Below, one piece after another: positions 1 to 8,555 of a DNA stretch of 64,000 nt; the stretch's first letter is position 1, and each line of letters opens with the position of its first letter. Position numbers and translations under genes: made by a program. The DNA is from an uncultured Lachnospiraceae bacterium (GTDB lineage: Bacteria > Bacillota > Clostridia > Lachnospirales > Lachnospiraceae): the NCBI GenBank assembly GCA_934402055.1, contig CAKRTC010000008.1:3640-67639 (forward strand). The letters run 5' to 3'. The notes beneath the pieces were generated by a model. It ran no database searches, had not been told where the DNA came from, and was given only the letters and a program-made list of their open reading frames with translations.

Positions 1-1299
1 CGGTTCCGCAAGTATGCGTCCGAATGCATCATCAACCGCCACAAGCTTATTTTCAGACATCAATGCATCCTTGGCACCAATTAAGGCTATGCCCTTATGA
101 ATCTGTGGTATGGCTTCATCTATAGCTTTACGCCTCTCAATATTTAAAAGTGCCTGCTCAAGCAGATCTATATCGGCAGCCGTACTGAAGGGCGTGAACA
201 TCATAACCGCATAATCGGGATCGCTGAATTCGATGTAAATGTTTTGTTCTAAAAGCTTATCGGCAAGTTCCGTACCTCTGTATCCGTAGCTCTTTGAAGC
301 TATACATAACTTCAAAGCTTCATCACCGATAAGCTCATATCCGGCTGTCCTAAGCTTAGCCTTAAGCCCGGCTATCCTTTCTGCCATGGCAGCACATAGC
401 TTCGGATATTCCTCCGACATAAGTTTATTCGCCATATCAAGAGACTGCATGATAAGGTACGATGGACTCGTCGAAGCAAACATGGCAAGTGCCTGCTCTG
501 CGGCACATCTAAAGAGCTCCGGTGCATGATCAGATATATGCAGATAGGCTCCTCCCGTCAGCACGGGAAGTGTCTTATGTGCCGAATCACAGCACATATC
601 GGCTCCGAGATCGATAGGGTGTATGCTTAATCTAAGCTTTGTCACCTTTGCCGCAGCTTCATTTTCAGCAGCATTTACATTAGCCGTACTTACTGTAGTT
701 TCATTTTGTATAAACTTAAGATATGCCCCATGTGCATCGTCAACTATAAGCAGACATCCGTGTCTGTGACATACATCTGCTATCATCCGGATATCGGCAA
801 TATTTCCGAGGTAATCCGGGCTTGTGATGTATACGGCATCCGGAGCATCTTCGGCTATTGTAGACTCTATATCTTCTGCCGTCAGCTTACAGCTTACAAG
901 TCCCGCATTGTCCGATGAATAAAGCCATTTAACATCTATATCCAGTAATGCTGCAGCTGTTATAAAGGTCTTGTGAGCATTCCTTCCCGCAGCTATGCGT
1001 GCCGTAGTTCTTCCTTTGGTTCTTGCATACATGCTCACAAGATACAGCATGGCTCTGATGCAGAGAGATGAGCCTTCCGTGGAATACAGGCTCCTTGCCG
1101 TTCCAAATATCGCAGAAGCATTGTCCTCGCTCTCCCTTATTATGCCATCTGCATGATAGAGCACATCCGCACCCTCTATCTCTGTTATATCGAGTGCCTC
1201 CGGTCCGAGCAATGTCTTACCCTTATGCCCCGGCATATGCATCCTTACAGCCTGCTTGTCTTTGTATTCATTTACAAAATCACATATAGGTGTGTTCAT
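1..1299 (-). CDS. Orn/Lys/Arg decarboxylase family PLP enzyme (3' part outside window)
   Basis: The reading frame is open from the start codon to the left edge of the window, giving 433 N-terminal residues. The motif MHMPGHKG near residue 20, the Asp of VDDAHG and the PLP-lysine motif DSAHKTLPVLTGG (about residues 245-257) are those of the fold type I Orn/Lys/Arg decarboxylase family, which decarboxylates a basic amino acid for polyamine synthesis or acid resistance. Substrate cannot be told from sequence. I chose the ATG at 1299 because AGGA lies 7 bases upstream; an in-frame ATG at 1305 sits too close to it. The C-terminal domain is missing only because the window ends. Members this compact in Clostridia often precede tmk or holB-type genes, which cannot be checked here. 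Confidence 0.9.
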   Translation of the reverse strand, partial: MNTPICDFVNEYKDKQAVRMHMPGHKGKTLLGPEALDITEIEGADVLYHADGIIRESEDNASAIFGTARSLYSTEGSSLCIRAMLYLVSMYARTKGRTTARIAAGRNAHKTFITAAALLDIDVKWLYSSDNAGLVSCKLTAEDIESTIAEDAPDAVYITSPDYLGNIADIRMIADVCHRHGCLLIVDDAHGAYLKFIQNETTVSTANVNAAENEAAAKVTKLRLSIHPIDLGADMCCDSAHKTLPVLTGGAYLHISDHAPELFRCAAEQALAMFASTSPSYLIMQSLDMANKLMSEEYPKLCAAMAERIAGLKAKLRTAGYELIGDEALKLCIASKSYGYRGTELADKLLEQNIYIEFSDPDYAVMMFTPFSTAADIDLLEQALLNIERRKAIDEAIPQIHKGIALIGAKDALMSENKLVAVDDAFGRILAEP

Positions 1300-1339
1300 A
1301 TTCATTTCCTTGTAAATTGATATTGTCTGTGCAGAAATG

Positions 1340-1367
1340 ATTATACATCAATTAACATTTATAGCAA
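1340..1367 (-). promoter_or_regulatory. Putative promoter of the decarboxylase gene
   Basis: On the minus strand a perfect TATAAT (1340-1345) is preceded by TTGCTA (1362-1367) with a 16-base spacer, about 35 bases before the start codon at 1299. The -35 box is a partial match. Confidence 0.5.
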
Positions 1368-1399
1368 AATCTGTCCTTATGAGCTTACGTACCAATCTA

Positions 1400-1428
1400 T
1401 TGACTTGCACCTGCTTCGCAGGTATAAT
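1400..1428 (+). promoter_or_regulatory. higBA promoter with palindromic operator in the spacer
   Basis: TTGACT (1400-1405) and TATAAT (1423-1428) are 17 bases apart. The spacer holds the perfect inverted repeat ACCTGC-TTC-GCAGGT (1409-1423), well placed for a HigA dimer to block RNA polymerase. Transcription should start near 1434-1436, on or next to the higB ATG. Confidence 0.8.
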
Positions 1429-1434
1429 TTGTAC

Positions 1435-1716
1435 ATGATAAAAGGATTCTCAGACAAAGAAACTGAATTAATTTATAATCAAAAGTTTTCCAAAAAGCTA
1501 CCCGAATCTATTCAAAAGATAGCACTTCGAAAACTTATTATGATCGATAACGCAGAAAGTTTAAATGATCTGCGTATTCCTCCGTCGAATCATCTTGAGC
1601 AGCTTCAGGGTGATCGAAAAGGGCAATACAGTATACGTATTAATGATTCCTATAGGATTTGCTTTACGGTTACAGCCGGTGGCTTTAAGAATGTTGAAAT
1701 CGTTAATTATCACTGA
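1435..1716 (+). CDS. higB: HigB/RelE-type mRNA interferase toxin
   Basis: A 93-residue protein of the RelE/ParE superfamily, HigB branch: the sequence has a helical N-terminus, then LNDLRIPPSNHLEQL and the C-terminal QYSIRINDSYRICF strand, a characteristic HigB pattern (family: ribosome-dependent mRNA cleavage). The antitoxin gene follows 15 bases downstream, the toxin-first order typical of higBA. The ATG at 1435 has no ribosome binding site and sits about 7 bases after the -10 box, so the transcript is probably leaderless. An upstream TTG at 1405 would lie inside the promoter and is rejected. Confidence 0.88.
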   Translation: MIKGFSDKETELIYNQKFSKKLPESIQKIALRKLIMIDNAESLNDLRIPPSNHLEQLQGDRKGQYSIRINDSYRICFTVTAGGFKNVEIVNYH

Positions 1717-1731
1717 AACTAAGGAGATCTT

Positions 1732-2040
1732 ATGGAAAAATATATAGAAACACCTACAGTCGGAGAAATACTTTATGATGAATTTATGCAGCCTTTCGGT
1801 CTGTCATCATATAAGCTCGCCCAAGCTATTCATGTTCCGATATCAAGGATTCAGGAAATTATATCCGGGAAAAGGAGAATTTCTGTTGATACCTCGCTCC
1901 GTCTCGGGCGTTATTTCGGAGTGTCTGAAAAATATTTTCTAAACATTCAAAATGATATTGACCTTAGAAACACAAAGCATGCACATGAAGCCGAGCTTAT
2001 ACAAATAGTTCCGTTTCAGCATAAACTTATGCAGATGTAA
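1732..2040 (+). CDS. higA: HigA-type XRE antitoxin
   Basis: A 102-residue helix-turn-helix protein: PTVGEILYDEFMQPFGLSSY followed by the HTH helices LAQAIHVPISRIQEIISGKR and RISVDTSLRLGRYFGVSEKYFLNIQ, which is the standard HigA/VapI layout. It should neutralise HigB and repress the shared promoter through the palindrome at 1409-1423. AAGGAG sits 5 bases before the ATG, in contrast to the toxin gene with none, which would favour antitoxin production from the same mRNA. Confidence 0.9.
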   Translation: MEKYIETPTVGEILYDEFMQPFGLSSYKLAQAIHVPISRIQEIISGKRRISVDTSLRLGRYFGVSEKYFLNIQNDIDLRNTKHAHEAELIQIVPFQHKLMQM

Positions 2041-2080
2041 TTAAGACACATATATAATATTTAATTTTATAAAATACAAA

Positions 2081-2140
2081 AACGGCAGCTTGATATACCT
2101 CCGGGATTCCGGTACATATCAAAAATGCCGTTCTTTTTAT
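2081..2140. terminator. Bidirectional terminator between higA and the SCIFF maturase gene
   Basis: The stem AACGGCA...TGCCGTT (2081-2087 with 2126-2132) encloses a further TTGATAT/ATATCAA pairing. A T-rich tail follows on the plus strand (CTTTTTAT) and on the minus strand (TTTTTGTATTTT), so it can end both convergent units. Confidence 0.8.
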
Positions 2141-2210
2141 ATAAGAGCCATGATTCAAAACTTCTTATTGCAATACTTATAGACTCAAATCCTTATGTAT
2201 GATCTAATAT

Positions 2211-3593
2211 TTATTCTCCGCCGAGACGTCTCTTCGCTTCCAGATATATCGCGCATTCCATACGCTTTCTGAATAAGCGACAGCCGCTCTCATATACTCC
2301 GGTTATGCTGCCTGTAGCATGATAAGCATTGGCCGCACAGCCTCCCGAGCAATAGAGCTTAGCCCAGCAGTCATTGCATTCCGGATGTGCATAGACATTG
2401 CACTGCTTGAACTGATCCTGAACCGCATGATTGTCAATGCCGTTCCAGATATCTCCGAGCTTGAACTTCTCGTCTCCTACAAACTGGTGACATGGATACA
2501 AGTCTCCCCAAGGAGTAACAGCCATATACTCGGTGCCCGATCCGCAGCCCGATATCCTCTTGTAGATACACGGTCCGCCCGAGAGATCTATCATATAATG
2601 ATAGAAGGTGAAAGGTCTGCCCTCTTCACGGCGCTTTATCATAAGCTCCGCAAGCTGCTCATACTGCTCCATAACGATCTTGAGATCGTCCTCAGTAAGT
2701 GCCGAAGCATCCTTAGGATCACATACCACAGGCTCCATGCTCAGCTCGTCGAAGCCTAAATCAAGCATAGTCTGAATATCCTTGAGAAAATCAGGATTGT
2801 GATGAGTAAAGGTTCCTCGCATGTAATAATTCTTGCCGCCACGTGACTCAACAAGCTTTTGGAACTTAGGAACTATGCGATCCCAACTTCCGTTGCCTGC
2901 ATAATCCACTCTGAAGCGGTCATGCACCTCCTTGCGTCCGTCAAGGCTGAGCACGACATTACTCATCTCACGGTTGGCAAAATCTATAACATCGTCATCG
3001 ATAAGCATACCGTTGGTAGTAAGCGTGAATCTGAAATTCTTATTCTTTTCCTTCTCTACTGATCTCGCGTAAGCTACGAGCTGCTTGACAACATCCCAGT
3101 TCATAAGCGGCTCTCCGCCGAAGAAATCCACCTCAAGATTATGACGTGTGCCTGAGTTCTCGATCAGGAAATCAAGTGCTCTCTTGCCGGTCTCAAAGCT
3201 CATTATCGCACGTTCACCGTCATATCTTCCCTGACTTGCAAAGCAATATGAACAGTTCAAATTGCAGGTATGGGCAACATGCAGACACAGAGCCTTGACC
3301 ACATTTGAAGTACGCTCCTTAAGAACACCTGCCATAGGTGCAAAGGTATCCTCCGCAAAGAGCTTGCCTGCTTCCTTGAGCTCACATATCTGATCATAGC
3401 ATTCATTAAGCTCCGGCTCGGTAACCTCCGGGTCATCGGCATACTTAATACTAAGCTCCTTAATAAGCTCCTCACGTGTCTTAGACTCAAAGCCTTCAAC
3501 TATATCGTATGCGGCGTCATCCACTATATGTATTGAGCCTGAAAATGTATCCAAAACTATATTCAGTCCGCCCTGCTTATAGCAATGTACCAT
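2211..3593 (-). CDS. scfB: SCIFF peptide maturase, radical SAM/SPASM thioether synthase
   Basis: A 460-residue radical SAM enzyme. The [4Fe-4S] motif CNLNCSYC is at residues 110-117, GGEP at 159-162, and a C-terminal SPASM region carries many cysteines (CGSGTEY, YPCHQF, CNDCWAKLYCSGGCAAN). The N-terminus (VHCYKQGGLNIVLD, then a PqqD-like recognition segment) matches the maturases that form Cys-to-Thr thioether (sactionine-type) links in SCIFF peptides. Its substrate gene lies 91 bases upstream, in the same direction. The start at 3593 has AGGA 6 bases upstream. The role of the mature SCIFF product in Clostridia is not established. Confidence 0.95.
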   Translation of the reverse strand: MVHCYKQGGLNIVLDTFSGSIHIVDDAAYDIVEGFESKTREELIKELSIKYADDPEVTEPELNECYDQICELKEAGKLFAEDTFAPMAGVLKERTSNVVKALCLHVAHTCNLNCSYCFASQGRYDGERAIMSFETGKRALDFLIENSGTRHNLEVDFFGGEPLMNWDVVKQLVAYARSVEKEKNKNFRFTLTTNGMLIDDDVIDFANREMSNVVLSLDGRKEVHDRFRVDYAGNGSWDRIVPKFQKLVESRGGKNYYMRGTFTHHNPDFLKDIQTMLDLGFDELSMEPVVCDPKDASALTEDDLKIVMEQYEQLAELMIKRREEGRPFTFYHYMIDLSGGPCIYKRISGCGSGTEYMAVTPWGDLYPCHQFVGDEKFKLGDIWNGIDNHAVQDQFKQCNVYAHPECNDCWAKLYCSGGCAANAYHATGSITGVYESGCRLFRKRMECAIYLEAKRRLGGE

Positions 3594-3620
3594 CTGTTAT
3601 CCTCTCGATCTCTTAACAAT

Positions 3621-3664
3621 AAAAGTCCCGCTCCAAAGGCATATCAATGCTTTGAAGCGGGAGT
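3621..3664 (-). terminator. Intercistronic hairpin (attenuator) between scfA and scfB
   Basis: On the minus strand TCCCGCTTCAAAG pairs with CTTTGGAGCGGGA across a 10-base loop and is followed by CTTTTATTG. The hairpin follows the precursor stop codon and could end most transcripts there, leaving the peptide mRNA in excess over the maturase mRNA. Confidence 0.75.
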
Positions 3665-3684
3665 CTTGAAAAATTACGCGTAAA

Positions 3685-3837
3685 TTACTGCTGAACCTTA
3701 GCGTTCTCGCACTTCTGGTTAGCGATACCGCAGCTTGTCTTGCATGCTGACTGACATGATGTCTGGCACTCGCCGCATCCGCCGTTCTTAGCGCTCTCGC
3801 AAAGATTACGTGTCTCTAAAGTCTGTATATGCTTCAT
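3685..3837 (-). CDS. scfA: SCIFF ranthipeptide precursor (six cysteines in forty-five)
   Basis: A 50-residue peptide starting MKHIQTLETRNLCESAKNGG, with a cysteine-rich core C-G-E-C, then TSCQSACKTSCGIANQKC. The MKHI-TL leader and the evenly spaced C/S/T core are the signature of the SCIFF family, a nearly universal ribosomal peptide of Clostridia. The usual six core cysteines are present (CGEC, SC, AC, SC, KC) plus one in the leader at residue 13. The ATG at 3837 is chosen because GGAGG lies 8 bases upstream; an in-frame ATG at 3843 would be only 2 bases from it. Too short for most gene finders. Confidence 0.95.
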   Translation of the reverse strand: MKHIQTLETRNLCESAKNGGCGECQTSCQSACKTSCGIANQKCENAKVQQ

Positions 3838-3856
3838 ATTCATTTCCTCCGAACAG

Positions 3857-3884
3857 ATTATACTAAAATCGCCCTTTATTTTAA
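3857..3884 (-). promoter_or_regulatory. scfA promoter
   Basis: A perfect TATAAT (3857-3862, minus strand) lies 14 bases before the GGAGG of scfA. The -35 is weak (TTAAAA, 3879-3884, 16-base spacer). It overlaps the end of the upstream activator gene, so scfA has its own promoter. Confidence 0.55.
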
Positions 3885-3891
3885 CATGCCC

Positions 3892-6800
3892 TTATTGGGA
3901 AGTCAATGCAGAAAGCTGTGGTATGGCTTGTATACTGCGTTTTAAAGCAGCCGTTTCTTTATTTCGGTTCATGATCAGCATCTGAAGTCTGTTTTCCATA
4001 TTTGCATAGCTCGTATCGGGATCCAGATCAAGCGGCAATATGGATATGCCCGGGAACATCTCCTTAAGCTTCTTGCTTATGCCTCTTCCGCATACATGAT
4101 TCGGAAGACAGCCGAAAGGCTGCAAAATAACAAAGGATCTTACATTCTTCTTGGCAAAATGCGCTATTTCTCCTGCCATCAGCCAGCCCTCTCCGCAGCT
4201 TAGGGTCTTGGGGAAGAATCCGTTCACGCCTTCGTAGAGACTTCCGGGATCCGGCATTTCCTCATAAAGAGGATGCCTTGCAGCTATCTTTGCAAGCTTC
4301 TTCTCGATAAAATCGAAAGCCTTCTCCAAGGCGAAAGAATACGGAAGCATCCTGACCTTGAAGTCCTTTATCTCGCTCATGGCCACAAGAAAATCCTTGC
4401 GGAACTGATTGGTCATACGTGGAAGTATGGTCTCACAGCCATGCTCCTCCAGATATTCTTCAATATGGTAATTCGTACCGGGATGATAGGTAACAAGCAG
4501 TTCTCCCGTAACGAGTACTCCCGGCTTAAGCTCGCTCCTGTCATAACTTATTGCCGACATTTTGTCTATTGCAGTACCGAAGGCATCAACTGCTTTTTTA
4601 AAGCCCTTTACCGAAGCCTCGGAGATATCCCTGATACAGCTCTCGAAAATGCTGTTTGCTTCCCCCTTCCTGAGCTCATACGGACGTATCTTACGCAAAA
4701 GCTCCTCCAATATGTCCAGCATGGTGAACATGAGTGCAGCCTCCACGGCTGTTCCGGCCGTAAGCATAGATACTCCGGGATGCATACGTTTTGTGTCGCT
4801 CGGATCAGTCGAAAGTATCGGAACCTTACTGAAGCCTGCCTTATCCAGAGCCTGCCTTAATATATCGGAGTAATTTGCGAGTCTGCAGTCACAGTTAAGC
4901 TTAGCCATGCCTACAGCGACCTCATCCTGATCATAATTGCCCTTCTTAAGTTCCGATATAAGCTCTCCTACGACCATCTGGCACGGAAAACAGATATCAT
5001 TATGCGTATAACGCTTTCCTTCTCTTACCTCCTGCTCACCGCCTACCGGAAGCTGCTTGACCCTGATACCTTCCTTTCTGAGCAGCCCGGATAATATAGT
5101 CATCGCAGGTCCGGAAATATTAGGGATAAGCAATAAACGCTTCTTTTTATCGGATTTAAGATACTTCGTCTCATAAGGCTCGGGCAGTCCCTCCCTACAT
5201 AAGTCTGCCGCAGACAGCTTTTCCCGTCTTAAACTCACCGTCTCTATAAAGCTCTTGACTCTGATGCCGAGTGCTCCTGACGCCTCCGACTCATCAAGCT
5301 TAAGTATTAACGGTGCCTTGCCTGCTGCCTTGCTCATGATCCTTGTGATCTCATCGGACAATATCGCATCATGTCCGCAGCCGAAGCTTACTATCTGTAC
5401 ATACTCAAGCACATCGCTTTTGGCTGCCGCCATAGCTCCGCCTATCATACGTGCATGAAAATCATTTGTTATCTCGGCTCTCGATGCTTTAAGCTTTGCA
5501 TCATACAGCCCGGGCACGGAATCAACCGTAAGCACAGGTATTCCCCTTGAGGTGAACATACGGCTTAGTGAATGATTGATATAGCTGTCGGTATGATACG
5601 GTCTTCCTGCAAGCACTACCGCAAAAGTTCCCTTGCTGCGGGCATATTCCTCTGCTTTTCTGCCTGCCTCCGATAATTGCAGCTTAAAGCTGTCTATAGC
5701 CTTCTTTCCTTCTGCAAATGCATCAGCCGCCTGTCTCCTGCTCACAGCCAGGACATTGACCGCATAGTCGATTATCTGTCTTTCTCTGTCATTTTCTGTG
5801 AACCAATGAAACTCTGGTGTATCGAAAACTATCGAAGTATCCTTGTCCGGTGACTGGAAATTTCTTACTACCAGCGGATATCCCATCAATACCGGGCATA
5901 CATGCACACTCTTCTCTCCGGTATATTCAGGAGGCATATGCATGATATAAGGCATGAATATCCTGTCAGGATCTTTTTCTGCCAGCTCCGCTATATGCCC
6001 GTGTACAAGCTTTGCCGGGAAGCATACCGTGTCGGACGCAAGATATTTGATGCCGGCTTCATACTGTTTTTGATTGCTTCCTGAGGAAAATATGAGTTTA
6101 AAGCCGAGACTTCCGAAAAAAGTGCTCCAGAAAGGTGCGCTGTCCCAGAATTCCAATACCTTTGGTATGGCTATTGTCTTGTTTTTTTCCTCCGATACCT
6201 GTCTGTACGGATACTTCTTAAAGAGCAGCTGTTCCCTGAGCCTCATTACATCAGGTACTGCTTCACGCTTTTCGGCAAGCTCGATTGCCTTGAGCTTTGC
6301 TGTCTCATCATCATCTACAGCAGCTCCGCGTTCACACCTGTTACCTGTAATATAACTGTCACCGTTATTAAACTTAAGTATCGTCCTGCTGCATCTGTTT
6401 GCACATCCTGTGCAGGCTACTCCGGTATCTATACTATAATCGAATGCCCTCATGGCATCGAAGCCTATAAAGCTGCTCTTCACTCCGTCCGCATAGCCCT
6501 TGGTCTCTATCATATGCCGGCACGAAAGAGCCGCTCCGAGTGCTCCCATTTCACCGGGATACGGTGCAAGTACTACCTCCTGTCCGAGATATTCCTCTAT
6601 AGCTCTGAGCACGGCAAGATTTCTGAAGGTTCCGCCCTGAACCACTACCTTATTGCCCAGCTCCGATACATCCGATATACGGATCACCTTTGTGAAAACA
6701 TTTTCTATGATGGAACGGCAAAGTCCCGCCATAATATCATCCGGCTTTTTTCCGTTTCTCTGCTCATTGATGATTGCGGAATTCATAAATACCGTGCATC

Positions 6801-8346
6801 TGCTTCCGAGCTTTGCCGGAGCCTTTGACCTGAATGCTGCCTCAGCTATCTCTCCTACGCTCATGCCGAGAGAAGCCGCAAAATTTTCGAGGAAGGAGCC
6901 GCAGCCCGATGAGCATGCTTCATTAAGCGCAATATCTGTCACAACTCCGTTCCTTATGCGTATAGCCTTCATATCCTGTCCGCCGATATCCAATATAAAT
7001 GATGCGTCCGGAACAAAGTTCAGACAGCCTGCCGCATGAGCAACGGTCTCTACACAATGAAAATCCGCCCGAAGCGCGCCGGCAAGCATCATTTCCCCGT
7101 AGCCCGTGGTACCTACTCCGAGGACATTAAGTTTAATACCTGCCTCTTCATATTTATCTGCAATTTCAATAAGGCCTCTCTTGACCGCCTTTAAGGGCTC
7201 TCCGTTATTATTGTAATAAAAGCGATCCAGTACTCTTCCGTCCTCACTCATGATGACTGCCTTTGAGGTCGTTGAACCGGAATCTATTCCTATGTATACA
7301 TTGATGCTCTCCTTATCCGGCTTCTCCTTTTTAATATCCGTGACAGCTCCGAGTTCCACATCATGCCTTAGTCTAAACTTATTAAGAGCCTCCTCATTTT
7401 CAAAAAAAGGCTCTGCCGTCATACCTTCTTTATGATCTTCTCTCACATATGCTTCAAGGCGTGCGATTGCTTCGCTTAAATCAGTTTCATCAGCCTCATC
7501 CGGATAAAGCTCATCAACAGCCATTGCCGTACCTAATGCAACTATAGTCTCCGGATGCTCAGGAATTATGATATCCTTATTTTCAAGTCCCAACCTCTCT
7601 GCAAAGACCTTTATCAAGGTATCATTAAAGGTAAGCGGTCCTCCTTCGAATATTATCGGAGGAAGCAATTCGAGTCCCTGTGCCAAGCCGCCTATAGTCT
7701 GTTTTGCAACGGCATGAAATATTGAAAGTGCCACATCTTGGCGCTTTGCTCCCTGTATCAGAAGCGGCTGAATATCTGTCTTTGCAAATACTCCGCAGCG
7801 ACCCGATATCTCATATACATTTTTCCCCTTTGCCGCAAGAGAATTTAATTCCTCCGGCTTAATGTGAAAGAGTGCAGCCATCTCATCCAGGAAGGCACCT
7901 GTTCCTCCTGCACAGCTTCCGTTCATACGCATATCCGACGCGCTGAGCTCTTTGCGATCCTCGTCATAGCTGAAGAATATCACCTTGGCATCCTGCCCGC
8001 CAAGCTCTATAGCCGTCCTTGCGTCAGGATACAGATTCTGTACGGCGGCTGCATTTGCAACGACCTCCTGAACAAAATGCTGTTTCATGGCTTCGGCAAC
8101 AGGCTTTCCTCCGGAACCGCATACGGCTATTCGAAACTTTTCCGCAGGATATTGTCTGCGAAGCTCTTCCAAAAGCTCTCTTACGGTCTCAAGCTGTCTT
8201 GCATTATGTCTCTTGTATACATGATACAGAAGCTTCCGGCTTGTTTTATCGATAACCGCAAGCTTAACCGTGGTGGAGCCTACATCTATGCCTATCCTGA
8301 GCACGTTCTTATTCTCCGAGCTTACTTTTAACGATACATCTGTCAT
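3892..8346 (-). CDS. Giant acyl-CoA dehydratase activator-like ATPase (two ASKHA domains, DUF2229)
   Basis: A 1484-residue protein of the BadF/BcrA/HgdC activator group. The first ASKHA ATPase (about 15-300) has IGIDVGSTTVK, ELGGQDAK and the cluster-cysteine motif GSCAGGTGAFLDEM. The second (about 340-600) has YIGIDSGSTTSK, DIGGQDMK and ACSSGCGSFLENF. A cysteine knot follows (ACTGCANRC, about 645), then the DUF2229 region (IPKVLEFWDSAPFWSTFF) and a C-terminal part resembling the HgdB-type dehydratase subunit. Activators in this family use ATP to drive low-potential electrons into a partner enzyme. No dehydratase or CoA-transferase genes lie nearby, so the acceptor is unknown; the large fused form is common in Clostridia with no settled function. 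Confidence 0.88.
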   Translation of the reverse strand: MTDVSLKVSSENKNVLRIGIDVGSTTVKLAVIDKTSRKLLYHVYKRHNARQLETVRELLEELRRQYPAEKFRIAVCGSGGKPVAEAMKQHFVQEVVANAAAVQNLYPDARTAIELGGQDAKVIFFSYDEDRKELSASDMRMNGSCAGGTGAFLDEMAALFHIKPEELNSLAAKGKNVYEISGRCGVFAKTDIQPLLIQGAKRQDVALSIFHAVAKQTIGGLAQGLELLPPIIFEGGPLTFNDTLIKVFAERLGLENKDIIIPEHPETIVALGTAMAVDELYPDEADETDLSEAIARLEAYVREDHKEGMTAEPFFENEEALNKFRLRHDVELGAVTDIKKEKPDKESINVYIGIDSGSTTSKAVIMSEDGRVLDRFYYNNNGEPLKAVKRGLIEIADKYEEAGIKLNVLGVGTTGYGEMMLAGALRADFHCVETVAHAAGCLNFVPDASFILDIGGQDMKAIRIRNGVVTDIALNEACSSGCGSFLENFAASLGMSVGEIAEAAFRSKAPAKLGSRCTVFMNSAIINEQRNGKKPDDIMAGLCRSIIENVFTKVIRISDVSELGNKVVVQGGTFRNLAVLRAIEEYLGQEVVLAPYPGEMGALGAALSCRHMIETKGYADGVKSSFIGFDAMRAFDYSIDTGVACTGCANRCSRTILKFNNGDSYITGNRCERGAAVDDDETAKLKAIELAEKREAVPDVMRLREQLLFKKYPYRQVSEEKNKTIAIPKVLEFWDSAPFWSTFFGSLGFKLIFSSGSNQKQYEAGIKYLASDTVCFPAKLVHGHIAELAEKDPDRIFMPYIMHMPPEYTGEKSVHVCPVLMGYPLVVRNFQSPDKDTSIVFDTPEFHWFTENDRERQIIDYAVNVLAVSRRQAADAFAEGKKAIDSFKLQLSEAGRKAEEYARSKGTFAVVLAGRPYHTDSYINHSLSRMFTSRGIPVLTVDSVPGLYDAKLKASRAEITNDFHARMIGGAMAAAKSDVLEYVQIVSFGCGHDAILSDEITRIMSKAAGKAPLILKLDESEASGALGIRVKSFIETVSLRREKLSAADLCREGLPEPYETKYLKSDKKKRLLLIPNISGPAMTILSGLLRKEGIRVKQLPVGGEQEVREGKRYTHNDICFPCQMVVGELISELKKGNYDQDEVAVGMAKLNCDCRLANYSDILRQALDKAGFSKVPILSTDPSDTKRMHPGVSMLTAGTAVEAALMFTMLDILEELLRKIRPYELRKGEANSIFESCIRDISEASVKGFKKAVDAFGTAIDKMSAISYDRSELKPGVLVTGELLVTYHPGTNYHIEEYLEEHGCETILPRMTNQFRKDFLVAMSEIKDFKVRMLPYSFALEKAFDFIEKKLAKIAARHPLYEEMPDPGSLYEGVNGFFPKTLSCGEGWLMAGEIAHFAKKNVRSFVILQPFGCLPNHVCGRGISKKLKEMFPGISILPLDLDPDTSYANMENRLQMLIMNRNKETAALKRSIQAIPQLSALTSQ

Positions 8347-8375
8347 GCCTTTACCTCATTTTCTGTAAATAGAAA

Positions 8376-8413
8376 GTACAGCGCACTGCGATCTGGTCGC
8401 TGCAACGCTGTAC
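8376..8413 (-). repeat. Inverted repeat in the leader of the activator gene
   Basis: The 8-base arms GTACAGCG (8376-8383) and CGCTGTAC (8406-8413) are perfect and lie 30 bases before the activator start. No T-run follows, so an operator or a leader hairpin is more likely than a terminator. Confidence 0.5.
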
Positions 8414-8555
8414 GCTGTAATTATTATATATTTGAAGTAAAGCTGACATCAGTTAAGAAAATGTTAATCTTTTAACAGCTGTGTCATATTCCCATATACA
8501 GGGGTTTAGGCTCCTATATCCCTGTGTCTGCTTTAAGCCGTTAGCTATCTTATAC

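Noticed and set aside
4273..4873. Plus-strand frames of 103-195 codons inside the activator gene
   Set aside because: They are antisense to conserved motifs of the activator and have no ribosome sites or family resemblance.
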